Shown here piece after piece: positions 8,541 to 15,651 of a DNA stretch of 64,000 nt. The translations under genes and the position numbers were made by a program. Origin of the DNA: Brumimicrobium mesophilum (GTDB lineage Bacteria; Bacteroidota; Bacteroidia; Flavobacteriales_D; Crocinitomicaceae); contig NZ_PVSS01000003.1 in the NCBI RefSeq assembly GCF_003025005.1, forward strand, positions 237,626 to 301,625, written 5' to 3'. How positions within the stretch are numbered: the stretch's first letter is position 1; the number at the start of each line of letters is the position of its first letter. The notes beneath the pieces are model-generated. The model saw nothing but the letters and a program-made list of their open reading frames with translations, had not been told where the DNA came from and ran no database searches.

Positions 8541-9293
8541 ATGAGTCAGAAAGACATTAGAAAATTCGGATTATTAGGTAAAACTCTTGGACATTCATTC
8601 TCTAAAAGTCATTTTGAGGAAAAATTTGAAACTGAAAAAATTGATGCCAGTTTTGAAAACATTGAATTGGCTGATGTTCATGCTTTAGAAATTTGGATGA
8701 AAGGTGCTCACGCTGAATTTCAGGGTGTCAGTGTTACAATTCCTTACAAAACAGCTGTAATACCATTTCTAGATGAGTTAAGTACTGAAGCAAAAGAAAT
8801 AGGCGCGGTGAATTGTATTCATTTCAGAGATGGAAAATCTATTGGTCATAACACCGATGCTTTTGGTTTTGGTCAATCAATAAAACCTTTCTTGCGTAAT
8901 ATTCATGAAAGAGCCCTAGTTCTAGGAACTGGTGGAGCCTCAAAAGCTGTGGCTTACACTTTAGAAAATCTAGGAATAACTGTTGGTTATTTGTCTAGAA
9001 CTCCAAAAGAGGATGAAATGATTTTTGGGTACGATCAAGCCAGTGATTTAATGGTGAAGTCTTTTCCAATGATTGTTAATTGTACGCCATTAGGATCTGC
9101 TCCTAATGTAAATGAAAAACCAGCTTTTCCAATTGATTTAGTCGGAGAAGACCATTTCGTGGTAGATTTGATTTATAATCCTTCTGAGACTTTATTCTTG
9201 AAAATAGCACGAGAAAGCGGAGCTGATACTTTGAATGGTTTATCTATGCTTAAACAACAAGCGGCAAAAGCTTGGGAAATTTGGAATAGTTAA
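8541..9293 (+). CDS. aroE: Shikimate dehydrogenase
   Basis: 250 residues; reduces 3-dehydroshikimate to shikimate with NADPH in aromatic amino acid synthesis. Visible features are the substrate-binding LGHSFSKSHF, the catalytic Lys in VTIPYKT, NTDAFGF with the conserved Asp, the dinucleotide loop LGTGGASKAV, and NGLSMLKQQAAKAWEIW at the C-terminus. The C-terminal NADP domain is slightly shorter than in E. coli AroE (272 residues), which is usual in this phylum. It is the last gene of the rhodanese-DUF368-aroE run. Confidence 0.94.
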   Translation: MSQKDIRKFGLLGKTLGHSFSKSHFEEKFETEKIDASFENIELADVHALEIWMKGAHAEFQGVSVTIPYKTAVIPFLDELSTEAKEIGAVNCIHFRDGKSIGHNTDAFGFGQSIKPFLRNIHERALVLGTGGASKAVAYTLENLGITVGYLSRTPKEDEMIFGYDQASDLMVKSFPMIVNCTPLGSAPNVNEKPAFPIDLVGEDHFVVDLIYNPSETLFLKIARESGADTLNGLSMLKQQAAKAWEIWNS

Positions 9294-9407
9294 TCTTAAA
9301 TAAGAAAACGCTATACACTGCTTTAAGCTTGTTTTTAACATCTTCCCATAGATTCTATGAACCAATGTCTTACAGATACTCCAGGTTATTACTGAAGAGC
9401 GTATGAA

Positions 9408-9812
9408 ATGAAATTAATGAACGAAATATACCAATGGCTGACATCAAAACACACGCTATATATTCGTTTGTTCAAGGATCGTGTTGAAATAAAACATTTA
9501 GAAGGTGGTAAAAGTTTAGTTCGATTATCACATCAGCCTTATTCAAATAATAGGCTAATTATTGCGGATTATGAAGCAGCGGAAGTTTTCTTGATAGGTG
9601 TAATCAAAGAACTTTTATATCCTCCTAATTTGTTTTTTGATAAGGGTTTAAGGATTATTTTGCAGCCTGTGGATTCTGAAATCACCGAAATATCAAGTTC
9701 TGAAAGTAGAATTTATAGAGATTTTGCACAACAAATTGGAGCAAGAGAAGTTTATTTATGTTCTCATCAAGAAATTATGACGGATGATGAAATATTGAAA
9801 TTCATAGGTTGA
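9408..9812 (+). CDS. Small protein resembling a truncated MreB N-terminal domain
   Basis: 134 residues, no signal peptide. The order of segments follows the first third of MreB: SKHTLYIRLFKDRVEIKHLE sits where SxDLGTANTLVYVKG would be, LIIADYEAAEVFLIGVIKEL matches the DGVIADYxVTEKMLxYFI helix, and LRIILQPVDSEITE plus YRDFAQQIGAREVYL matches RVVIGVPSGITEVEKRAVRD...AGAREVYLIEEP. The phosphate-1 loop (DLGTANT) is not conserved, and the phosphate-2 and adenosine parts of the actin fold are absent, so ATP binding is not expected. It could cap or bind MreB, or be a decayed copy under selection. Alternative start Met at 9417. It stands alone between aroE and a Schlafen-domain gene. The family assignment is my alignment by eye. 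Confidence 0.55.
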   Translation: MKLMNEIYQWLTSKHTLYIRLFKDRVEIKHLEGGKSLVRLSHQPYSNNRLIIADYEAAEVFLIGVIKELLYPPNLFFDKGLRIILQPVDSEITEISSSESRIYRDFAQQIGAREVYLCSHQEIMTDDEILKFIG

Positions 9813-9934
9813 AATGTCTTTAGGCACAATTGGAACTCACACCTTTTTCTTAACTTCGCTATAACTTTATAAGAGTGGATTGATTTCAAATGATCAATTA
9901 TTTTAATTAGAACATATTAGTAAATATATTTCCT

Positions 9935-10564
9935 ATGAATATTCTAAAATCCTATATTAGGGAAGGCGAGCATCAAACGCAAGATTTCAAATTTAGAGTT
10001 GACGACGCTAAGAAAATTGCCAGAACCCTTGCCGCATTTGCTAATACAGATGGTGGTAGATTATTAATTGGAGTTAAAGACAATGGGAAGGTTGTTGGTG
10101 TCAATCCGGAAGAAGAGTTCCATGTAATTCAAGGAGCGGCATCACTTTATTGCAAGCCAGAATTGACAGTGAAAACACAAATCATGCAAGATGATCATAA
10201 GTTAGTCCTTGAAATCACGGTGGATGAAGTAGCTAATAAGCCAGTTAAAGCATTGGATGATGATGGTGTTTGGAAGACTTATGTGAGAAGAGCCGATCAT
10301 ACTTTGTTAGCGAGTAAAATTCTTATCGGTGTTTGGAAAAAGCAACGTACAAAAACTTCAACTCCTCAAACTTTCGATAAAGACGAGCAATTAATTTTAA
10401 ATACAATAAAAGATGCCGGGGAGATTACTTTGAGTAAACTCTATCGTATAACAAAACTTAAAAAGTCATTCATTGATAAATTACTCATTTTATTCATTAC
10501 TTGGAACGTAGTGAAAATAAATATTTCTCCTGGCGGAACTTACTTTTCAATCAGAGAGGAGTAG
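9935..10564 (+). CDS. Schlafen/AlbA_2-domain protein with C-terminal helix-turn-helix
   Basis: 209 residues. The N-terminal 125 residues are an AlbA_2 (Schlafen-like) domain: REGEHQTQDFKF, then ARTLAAFANTDGGRLLIGVK and the loop DNGKVVGVNPEEE. After about residue 145 a helical region (LILNTIKDAGEITLSKLYRI) resembles a winged helix. Members are described as putative DNA-binding transcriptional regulators or nucleic-acid processing proteins; in phage-defence settings they are fused to other domains, but here nothing around suggests defence. It ends before a bidirectional terminator. Function unknown. Confidence 0.8.
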   Translation: MNILKSYIREGEHQTQDFKFRVDDAKKIARTLAAFANTDGGRLLIGVKDNGKVVGVNPEEEFHVIQGAASLYCKPELTVKTQIMQDDHKLVLEITVDEVANKPVKALDDDGVWKTYVRRADHTLLASKILIGVWKKQRTKTSTPQTFDKDEQLILNTIKDAGEITLSKLYRITKLKKSFIDKLLILFITWNVVKINISPGGTYFSIREE

Positions 10565-10631
10565 AAACGAATTCTGAGTAGTTTTTTAGTCTTCTATTCT
10601 TTATCGGAAACAGAAAATTACATCAAAAAAA

Positions 10632-10651
10632 AGAGCCGCAATTGCGGCTCT
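10632..10651. terminator. Bidirectional intrinsic terminator
   Basis: The palindrome AGAGCCGCAATTGCGGCTCT is preceded by an A run and followed by seven T, so it can end both the Schlafen-domain gene on plus and mscS on minus. Confidence 0.9.
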
Positions 10652-10680
10652 TTTTTTCTAGTTTTATTTTGAAACAGAAA

Positions 10681-11529
10681 TTATGCATTTCCATCTACAT
10701 GAACATCCATCTGTGGGTAAGGAATAGATAATCCATCGATTTCTTGATCGAATTTTTGATAGATCAATTCATTAACATACCAGTGAATATCCCAATAATC
10801 TTCTTTTTTAGACCAAACACGAACAGTTAAATTAACTGATGAATCTCCTAAAGAACCTAATTTTACAAATGGTGCAGGATCTTGCATTACCTTAGGGTGG
10901 CTATTTAAAATGTCTAAAACAGTTTGTTTTGCCAGTTTTAGATCTTCACCATATCCAAATCCAAATGTGAAATCTACACGACGTGTTGGCTGCATACTGT
11001 AGTTTGTAATATTTCCATTGTATAAAGGACCATTAGGAATAATAATCGTTTTATTGTCTGGAGTTGTCATTACTGTGTGGAAAATTTGAATTTCGTTTAC
11101 AGTACCAGATTCTCCTTGACACTGAATATAATCGCCAACTTTAAATGGTTTGAAAATTAATAACATAACTCCTCCTGCTAAATTGCTCAGCGTTCCAGAG
11201 AAAGCCATACCTATTGCTAAACCAGCGGCACCCAGTATTGCAATGAAAGATGTCATTTCGATTCCAACTTGAGAAAAAACAGTAACTATTGTAAGTACTT
11301 TTACTAGTCCACTTACCAATCCTCTCATGAAAGTAATCAAACCTGCATCTGATCCTTTTTTCTCAAGAATTTTAACGACCATTTTACTGAAGAACTTAGC
11401 TAATCTCATCCCAACAATGAAAATTACAATTGCAATTAATAGGTTTAATCCTATTTCAGTTAGTGTCGCCCAAATATCGTCTTGGGTAAATCCAAAGTAT
11501 TTTTCTTTGTCTAGTATTTCTTTATCCAT
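10681..11529 (-). CDS. mscS: Small-conductance mechanosensitive channel, MscS family
   Basis: 282 residues, the size of E. coli MscS (286). Three membrane segments in the first 125 residues include the pore helix TM3, AAGLAIGMAFSGTLSNLAGG, followed by the beta-domain motif PFKVGDYIQCQGESGTVNEI and the PNGPLYNGNITNYS stretch. The channel opens under membrane tension to release solutes on hypo-osmotic shock, complementing the BCCT importer at 2.6 kb. Divergent from the DUF218 gene; a TATATTTG element lies upstream on the minus strand. Confidence 0.94.
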   Translation of the reverse strand: MDKEILDKEKYFGFTQDDIWATLTEIGLNLLIAIVIFIVGMRLAKFFSKMVVKILEKKGSDAGLITFMRGLVSGLVKVLTIVTVFSQVGIEMTSFIAILGAAGLAIGMAFSGTLSNLAGGVMLLIFKPFKVGDYIQCQGESGTVNEIQIFHTVMTTPDNKTIIIPNGPLYNGNITNYSMQPTRRVDFTFGFGYGEDLKLAKQTVLDILNSHPKVMQDPAPFVKLGSLGDSSVNLTVRVWSKKEDYWDIHWYVNELIYQKFDQEIDGLSIPYPQMDVHVDGNA

Positions 11530-11568
11530 AATTTAAAAAAGTATTGATTTATTAATTTAATTTAGACA

Positions 11569-11576
11569 CAAATATA
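11569..11576 (-). promoter_or_regulatory. Likely -7 element of mscS
   Basis: On the minus strand TATATTTG matches TAnnTTTG and lies about 40 bases before the mscS ATG. No TTG is seen at the expected spacing. Confidence 0.4.
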
Positions 11577-11610
11577 CGATTTTTATTGTGTTCACATAGG
11601 ATATTACGCC

Positions 11611-12369
11611 ATGATATTGATATTGTCTAAAGTTATTTACTTCATAATTACACCTTTCACTTGGTTATTAATTGGGATTTTAATTTGGTTTTTTGCTAAG
11701 AAAAAGAAGCTAAAACATTTTGCAAAAGTGGCTACAATAGTAATCGCCTTTTTCTTTTCTAATACCATAATTTACAAAGAAGCACTTCGCCTGTGGGAAG
11801 TACCTGCAATAAATAAAAGTGAAATTTCTAATCATGATGTCGGAATTGTTCTTGGCGGTATGTTTGAATACGATAACAGTGTCGATCGATTAAGTATTAG
11901 AAGAGGAGGTGATCGAATTTGGCAAGCCATTGACTTGTATAAGACAGAAAAAATCAAGAAAATATGTATTGTTGGAAAACACGGTAGTGTGATTGATAAA
12001 GGCCTTGATGAAGCTATCCAACTGAAAGACCAACTCGTTTCATGGGGTATTCCAGAAATCGATATTATCACAGAAACAGAGTCTAGAAATACCCACGAAA
12101 ATGCTAAATTTACTGTCGCTTTAATGCAACAAACTTATCCGCATTTTGAGTCCTTTCTTTTAATTACTTCTGCTCGACACATGAAAAGAGCAAAAGCTTC
12201 TTTTGATAATGAGGAAATGACAGTAACACCATTTTCTACAGATCAATATGTTGGAAAAAAGCGTTATTATCAATGGGATGAATTTATAATTCCAAGTGCT
12301 GACACATTTACCGGATGGTTTGGATTGATTAAAGAAGTGGTTGGATATGTTGGGTATTCTATTTTCTAG
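11611..12369 (+). CDS. DUF218 (YdcF/ElyC/SanA-like) membrane protein
   Basis: 252 residues: two membrane segments in the first 55 residues, then a DUF218 domain facing the periplasm. Family motifs are DVGIVLGGMFEYD, LSIRRGGDRIWQAIDLY, TESRNTHENAKFT (the conserved Glu, Asn, Glu-Asn run) and LLITSARHMKRA. ElyC and SanA members influence envelope integrity and lipid-carrier use at low temperature or under antibiotic stress; the chemistry is not settled. The arrangement of two helices then DUF218 is like ElyC. It is a single gene, divergent from mscS. Confidence 0.82.
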   Translation: MILILSKVIYFIITPFTWLLIGILIWFFAKKKKLKHFAKVATIVIAFFFSNTIIYKEALRLWEVPAINKSEISNHDVGIVLGGMFEYDNSVDRLSIRRGGDRIWQAIDLYKTEKIKKICIVGKHGSVIDKGLDEAIQLKDQLVSWGIPEIDIITETESRNTHENAKFTVALMQQTYPHFESFLLITSARHMKRAKASFDNEEMTVTPFSTDQYVGKKRYYQWDEFIIPSADTFTGWFGLIKEVVGYVGYSIF

Positions 12370-12484
12370 TGATGAATTAGAAATGTTTGATTAAGTGGTG
12401 CTGTGTTGGACAAAATAATTGCGTAATTTAACTTTTAGTATAGAAACCTTAGCTTAGGCTCAATCCCTTCTTCGAAGTGATTCA

Positions 12485-13114
12485 TTAACCATTACTAAAA
12501 ATCCGTTTAAACTCATGCAATATCAAAGCAGTCGCACCCCAAACGACCTTATTGTTTATATCAAAATATGGAGTATCATCTAAAACTCGATTTCCTGAAA
12601 GTTTAATTCTTGTTTTCTTAATAATATCCTTTTCAAAAAGCTGTTGGATTGGGAAAGTGAATATCTCAGCAACTTCTCTAATGTTAGGCACGAATACAGG
12701 AGCTTGTGTGTAATAGAAAACAAAAGGTTGAATACTAAAATTACTCACTGGAATAAATACAGGAGTTAATTTTCCAAGCAGTTCAAAGCCTTCATATTTC
12801 AACCCTATTTCTTCCACCGATTCACGCATAGCCGTTTGTTTTAAATCTTCATCTGATTCTTCCATTTTTCCCCCAGGAAAGCAAATCTCACCACTGTGCA
12901 TTCCTCGATAAGGAGAGCGCTCTGTCAAAATACATTTTAATTCATTTTGGTATTCATAAATAATTAAAGCCACTGCACTTTCTCGGTGATTAATAGATCG
13001 GGACAAGGCTTCTGAAGATCTTCCTCTTCCCATTGGTGACATAGGAATATGAGCATCTTCTCCAGGTAATCGATAAGTTAGGTATTTGCGAATATCCTCA
13101 ATCGTTAAAATCAT
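12485..13114 (-). CDS. Nudix hydrolase, CoA pyrophosphatase type (NudL-like)
   Basis: 209 residues. The Nudix box GGKMEESDEDLKQT...MRESVEEIGL is complete, with the REXXEE metal-binding residues. Upstream of the box is RSPYRGMHSGEICFPGGK, the extended motif of the UPF0035/CoA-pyrophosphatase subgroup, which splits CoA into 4'-phosphopantetheine and 3',5'-ADP. The N-terminal extension of about 40 residues is usual. It is a single gene, convergent with the DUF218 gene and in line with, but separated by a terminator from, the S46 peptidase gene. Confidence 0.88.
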   Translation of the reverse strand: MILTIEDIRKYLTYRLPGEDAHIPMSPMGRGRSSEALSRSINHRESAVALIIYEYQNELKCILTERSPYRGMHSGEICFPGGKMEESDEDLKQTAMRESVEEIGLKYEGFELLGKLTPVFIPVSNFSIQPFVFYYTQAPVFVPNIREVAEIFTFPIQQLFEKDIIKKTRIKLSGNRVLDDTPYFDINNKVVWGATALILHEFKRIFSNG

Positions 13115-13190
13115 ATATTAAATAAATTTGACTTAAAACTTTTAAAAATACAAAATTGAGTTGAAGTAGGGGACAAGTATAAAGAACAAA

Positions 13191-13218
13191 AAAGCCCCGA
13201 CAATTATGTCGAGGCTTT
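13191..13218 (-). terminator. Intrinsic terminator of the S46 peptidase gene
   Basis: On the minus strand AAAGCCTCGACA pairs with TGTCGGGGCTTT (one G-U wobble) around a 4-base loop and is followed by a T run. It separates the S46 peptidase gene from the downstream Nudix gene. Confidence 0.85.
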
Positions 13219-13237
13219 AAATATTTAATAAGATCGT

Positions 13238-15382
13238 TTATTCAACAATCTCCATTTCATCAATTAGGTTATGAGCTTCACCGTATTTCTCAACGATAAA
13301 TAGTACATAACGAATATCACAAGAAATTGTACGTTGGATGTCTTTTTCAAAGAAAATATCTCCAGACATTGCTTCCCAGTTTCCGTCAAATGCCGTTCCA
13401 ATCAAATGACCATCAGCATTTAAAACTGGAGAACCTGAGTTTCCTCCTGTAATATCATTGTTACTAATAAAATTAACTACCATTTCTCCTTTTTCATTTG
13501 CATATCTTCCATAATCTTTTTGGTTATACAATTCTTTAAGTTTTGCAGGAACATGAAATTCAGGGTTATTCGGATCTTCTTTCTTTAATCCTTCTTTTAA
13601 AGTAGTATAGATATCATATTGCTTACCTTCTTCTGGTGAATAAGGAAGAATTGAACCATAAGTTAAACGTAAGGTGCTATTTGCATTTGGATAGAATGTT
13701 TTGTCTGTATCCATTTCTCTATATCCTTTAACAAACAATCTATTTGCGCGCTCAAGATCACTCATCGCAACAACATACTCTTCGTTTTCAGTCAATTTAT
13801 TATATTCTAAATAAATTGATTCTATCAACTTAAACAATGGATCCTTTTTCAATGTTTCCATTGGGAATTTCTCAGATTTTTCTACCAATTGGTCAAACTT
13901 CTCGAACTTAGCTTTTGAAGAGAAAATCGATTTTTTTCTCGCTTTTTTAACCAATTTGCTTAATTTTCCTTTATCACCTGCTGTTTTAATTAACTCAGGC
14001 ATCATTTCAGCTGGAATGTCCTTGTAGTACATTTTTAAAACTTCCTCTAAAGTTTCAAATTCTAGATCAAGGTTTGCAGTTTCGTAGAAAGTCATCATTC
14101 TATCTTTGAAACTAGAATAAGCTCTATCTCCCATTCCTTGTTCAATGTAGCCTTCTAATAAAACAAAACGGAACACATTTAAGTTAAGATCTACAGAATA
14201 AATAAATTCACTTTGATATACATCAGCATAAACTTGATTGTCTGTTAATTTGTATGCTTTCTCAATTGTCTCTAAAATTGAAGCATACTCAGGGTTTGTT
14301 TTAGCAAAGTCACTAAATCTCGCTTCTAATTCACGTTTTTTATCTGCTACTTTATTGTTTTTTAATTGCTCAGATTGACCAATAAAATATTTCCAGTAAT
14401 TAGCTACTTGCGCATGCTTTGAAGAATAGTTTAAACGAACTTCAGTGCTTTCGTTCATATATTTCTTCATAATATCTAATTTCTTTCTACGGATTTCAAC
14501 TCTTTTAGGTTGTTCGATGTTAACAGCTTGTTCAACACCAAAAGAAGAAAGGTAACGATCTGTTGAACCAGGGAATCCGAATACCATTGCATAATCTCCT
14601 TCTTCATATCCTTTAATAGATACAGGAAGAGAGTGCTTAGGAGTGTATGGAATATTTTCCTCACTGAATGCTGCAGGTTTGTTGTCTGATCCAGAATAAA
14701 TTCTAAACATTGAGAAATCTCCTGTGTGACGAGGATACATCCAATTGTCAGAGTCATGACCAAATTTCCCTATAGCTTCTGGCGGTGTTCCAGCTAAACG
14801 AACATCTTGGTAAGTTTCTGTTACGAAAATGTAAAATTCATTACCTTCAAAGAAATCTCGAACGAATGCTTTGTAATTAGATTCACCTACAGCTTCTTTA
14901 GTTAATTCAGCTGATATTTCTCTAATTTTGATTGCACGTTCTTCTTCAGTCATATCTGCTGTAAGATTTTTCGTGATTTGTTCAGTTACATCAGCAATAG
15001 AAATAACGAAGGTTGCCGTTAATCCAGGAATAGCGATTTCTTCACTAAGGCTTTTTGCCCAAAACCCATTGTCTAAATGATTTTCTTCCTCTGTTGAAGC
15101 ATCAGCAATAGCATCGTAACCGCAGTGGTGATTAGTTAATAATAATCCTTTTTTCGAAATAACTTCTGCGGTACAAAAACCTCCAAAAGAAACAATAGCA
15201 TCTTTTAATGAAGCATTGTTAATACTATAGATTTCATCTTGTGTAAGATTTAACCCATGCTTTTTCATGTCTTCGTAATTTCTACCTAAAAGAAAAGGTA
15301 GCCACATTCCTTCATCTGCTTTTGCAAATCCAGAAAAAAGCAAAGTGCTGATAAAAGTCAGCGCAATAATTCGTCTTTTCAT
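13238..15382 (-). CDS. S46 family dipeptidyl peptidase, DPP7-like
   Basis: 714 residues with a cleavable signal peptide (LTFISTLLFSGFAKA). The S46 catalytic residues are visible: the His in LLTNHHCGYDAI (85/86), an Asp in GHDSDNWMYPRHTGDFSMFR, and Ser649 in ITGGNSGSPVLNADG. Eighteen residues after the Ser is Gly667 (TAFDGNWEAM), the position that is Gly in DPP7 (hydrophobic P1) and Arg in DPP11 (acidic P1), so this should be DPP7-like. These periplasmic enzymes release dipeptides from the N-termini of extracellular peptides. There is no T9SS domain. Divergent from secDF. Works well with the DPP4 at 29.1 kb. Confidence 0.93.
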   Translation of the reverse strand: MKRRIIALTFISTLLFSGFAKADEGMWLPFLLGRNYEDMKKHGLNLTQDEIYSINNASLKDAIVSFGGFCTAEVISKKGLLLTNHHCGYDAIADASTEEENHLDNGFWAKSLSEEIAIPGLTATFVISIADVTEQITKNLTADMTEEERAIKIREISAELTKEAVGESNYKAFVRDFFEGNEFYIFVTETYQDVRLAGTPPEAIGKFGHDSDNWMYPRHTGDFSMFRIYSGSDNKPAAFSEENIPYTPKHSLPVSIKGYEEGDYAMVFGFPGSTDRYLSSFGVEQAVNIEQPKRVEIRRKKLDIMKKYMNESTEVRLNYSSKHAQVANYWKYFIGQSEQLKNNKVADKKRELEARFSDFAKTNPEYASILETIEKAYKLTDNQVYADVYQSEFIYSVDLNLNVFRFVLLEGYIEQGMGDRAYSSFKDRMMTFYETANLDLEFETLEEVLKMYYKDIPAEMMPELIKTAGDKGKLSKLVKKARKKSIFSSKAKFEKFDQLVEKSEKFPMETLKKDPLFKLIESIYLEYNKLTENEEYVVAMSDLERANRLFVKGYREMDTDKTFYPNANSTLRLTYGSILPYSPEEGKQYDIYTTLKEGLKKEDPNNPEFHVPAKLKELYNQKDYGRYANEKGEMVVNFISNNDITGGNSGSPVLNADGHLIGTAFDGNWEAMSGDIFFEKDIQRTISCDIRYVLFIVEKYGEAHNLIDEMEIVE

Positions 15383-15511
15383 AACTTAAATTTACTTGTT
15401 AATTTTATTGATTCTTTTTTTTAAAGAGTTCAACAAAATTAACATAATCTAAATAACTTTTCATTGAATAAGTGGATATACATGGAATGAATTATAAAAA
15501 ATATTTGTTTT

Positions 15512-15540
15512 TTCGACGAATGGGTGAAGGGTTCGACGAA
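15512..15540. promoter_or_regulatory. Pair of TTCGACGAA sites between the S46 peptidase gene and secDF
   Basis: TTCGACGAA occurs at 15512-15520 and 15532-15540. Each is an odd palindrome (TTCG-A-CGAA) and the two centres are 20 bases apart, about two helical turns, as expected for a dimeric regulator. They lie 130-170 bases upstream of the divergent starts. Operator function is inferred from spacing and symmetry only. Confidence 0.4.
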
Positions 15541-15588
15541 CTTAAATAAATCTAATTCAAAAAAAATGCATAACATCTTAACTTTAGG

Positions 15589-15619
15589 TTGTGATTAATA
15601 AATGATAATTCTATATTTG
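15589..15619 (+). promoter_or_regulatory. Promoter of secDF (Bacteroidota type)
   Basis: TTG (15589-15591), 20-base spacer, TATATTTG (15612-15619). The spacing is identical to that before pepA. The -7 element ends 32 bases before the ATG. Confidence 0.65.
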
Positions 15620-15651
15620 CCAGCTATTAAATAACAAATGACACGTTAACT

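Noticed and set aside
9935..10564. Schlafen/AlbA_2 gene as part of a defence island
   Set aside because: Neighbours are MscS, aroE and a small MreB-like gene; no nuclease, restriction or toxin gene is nearby.
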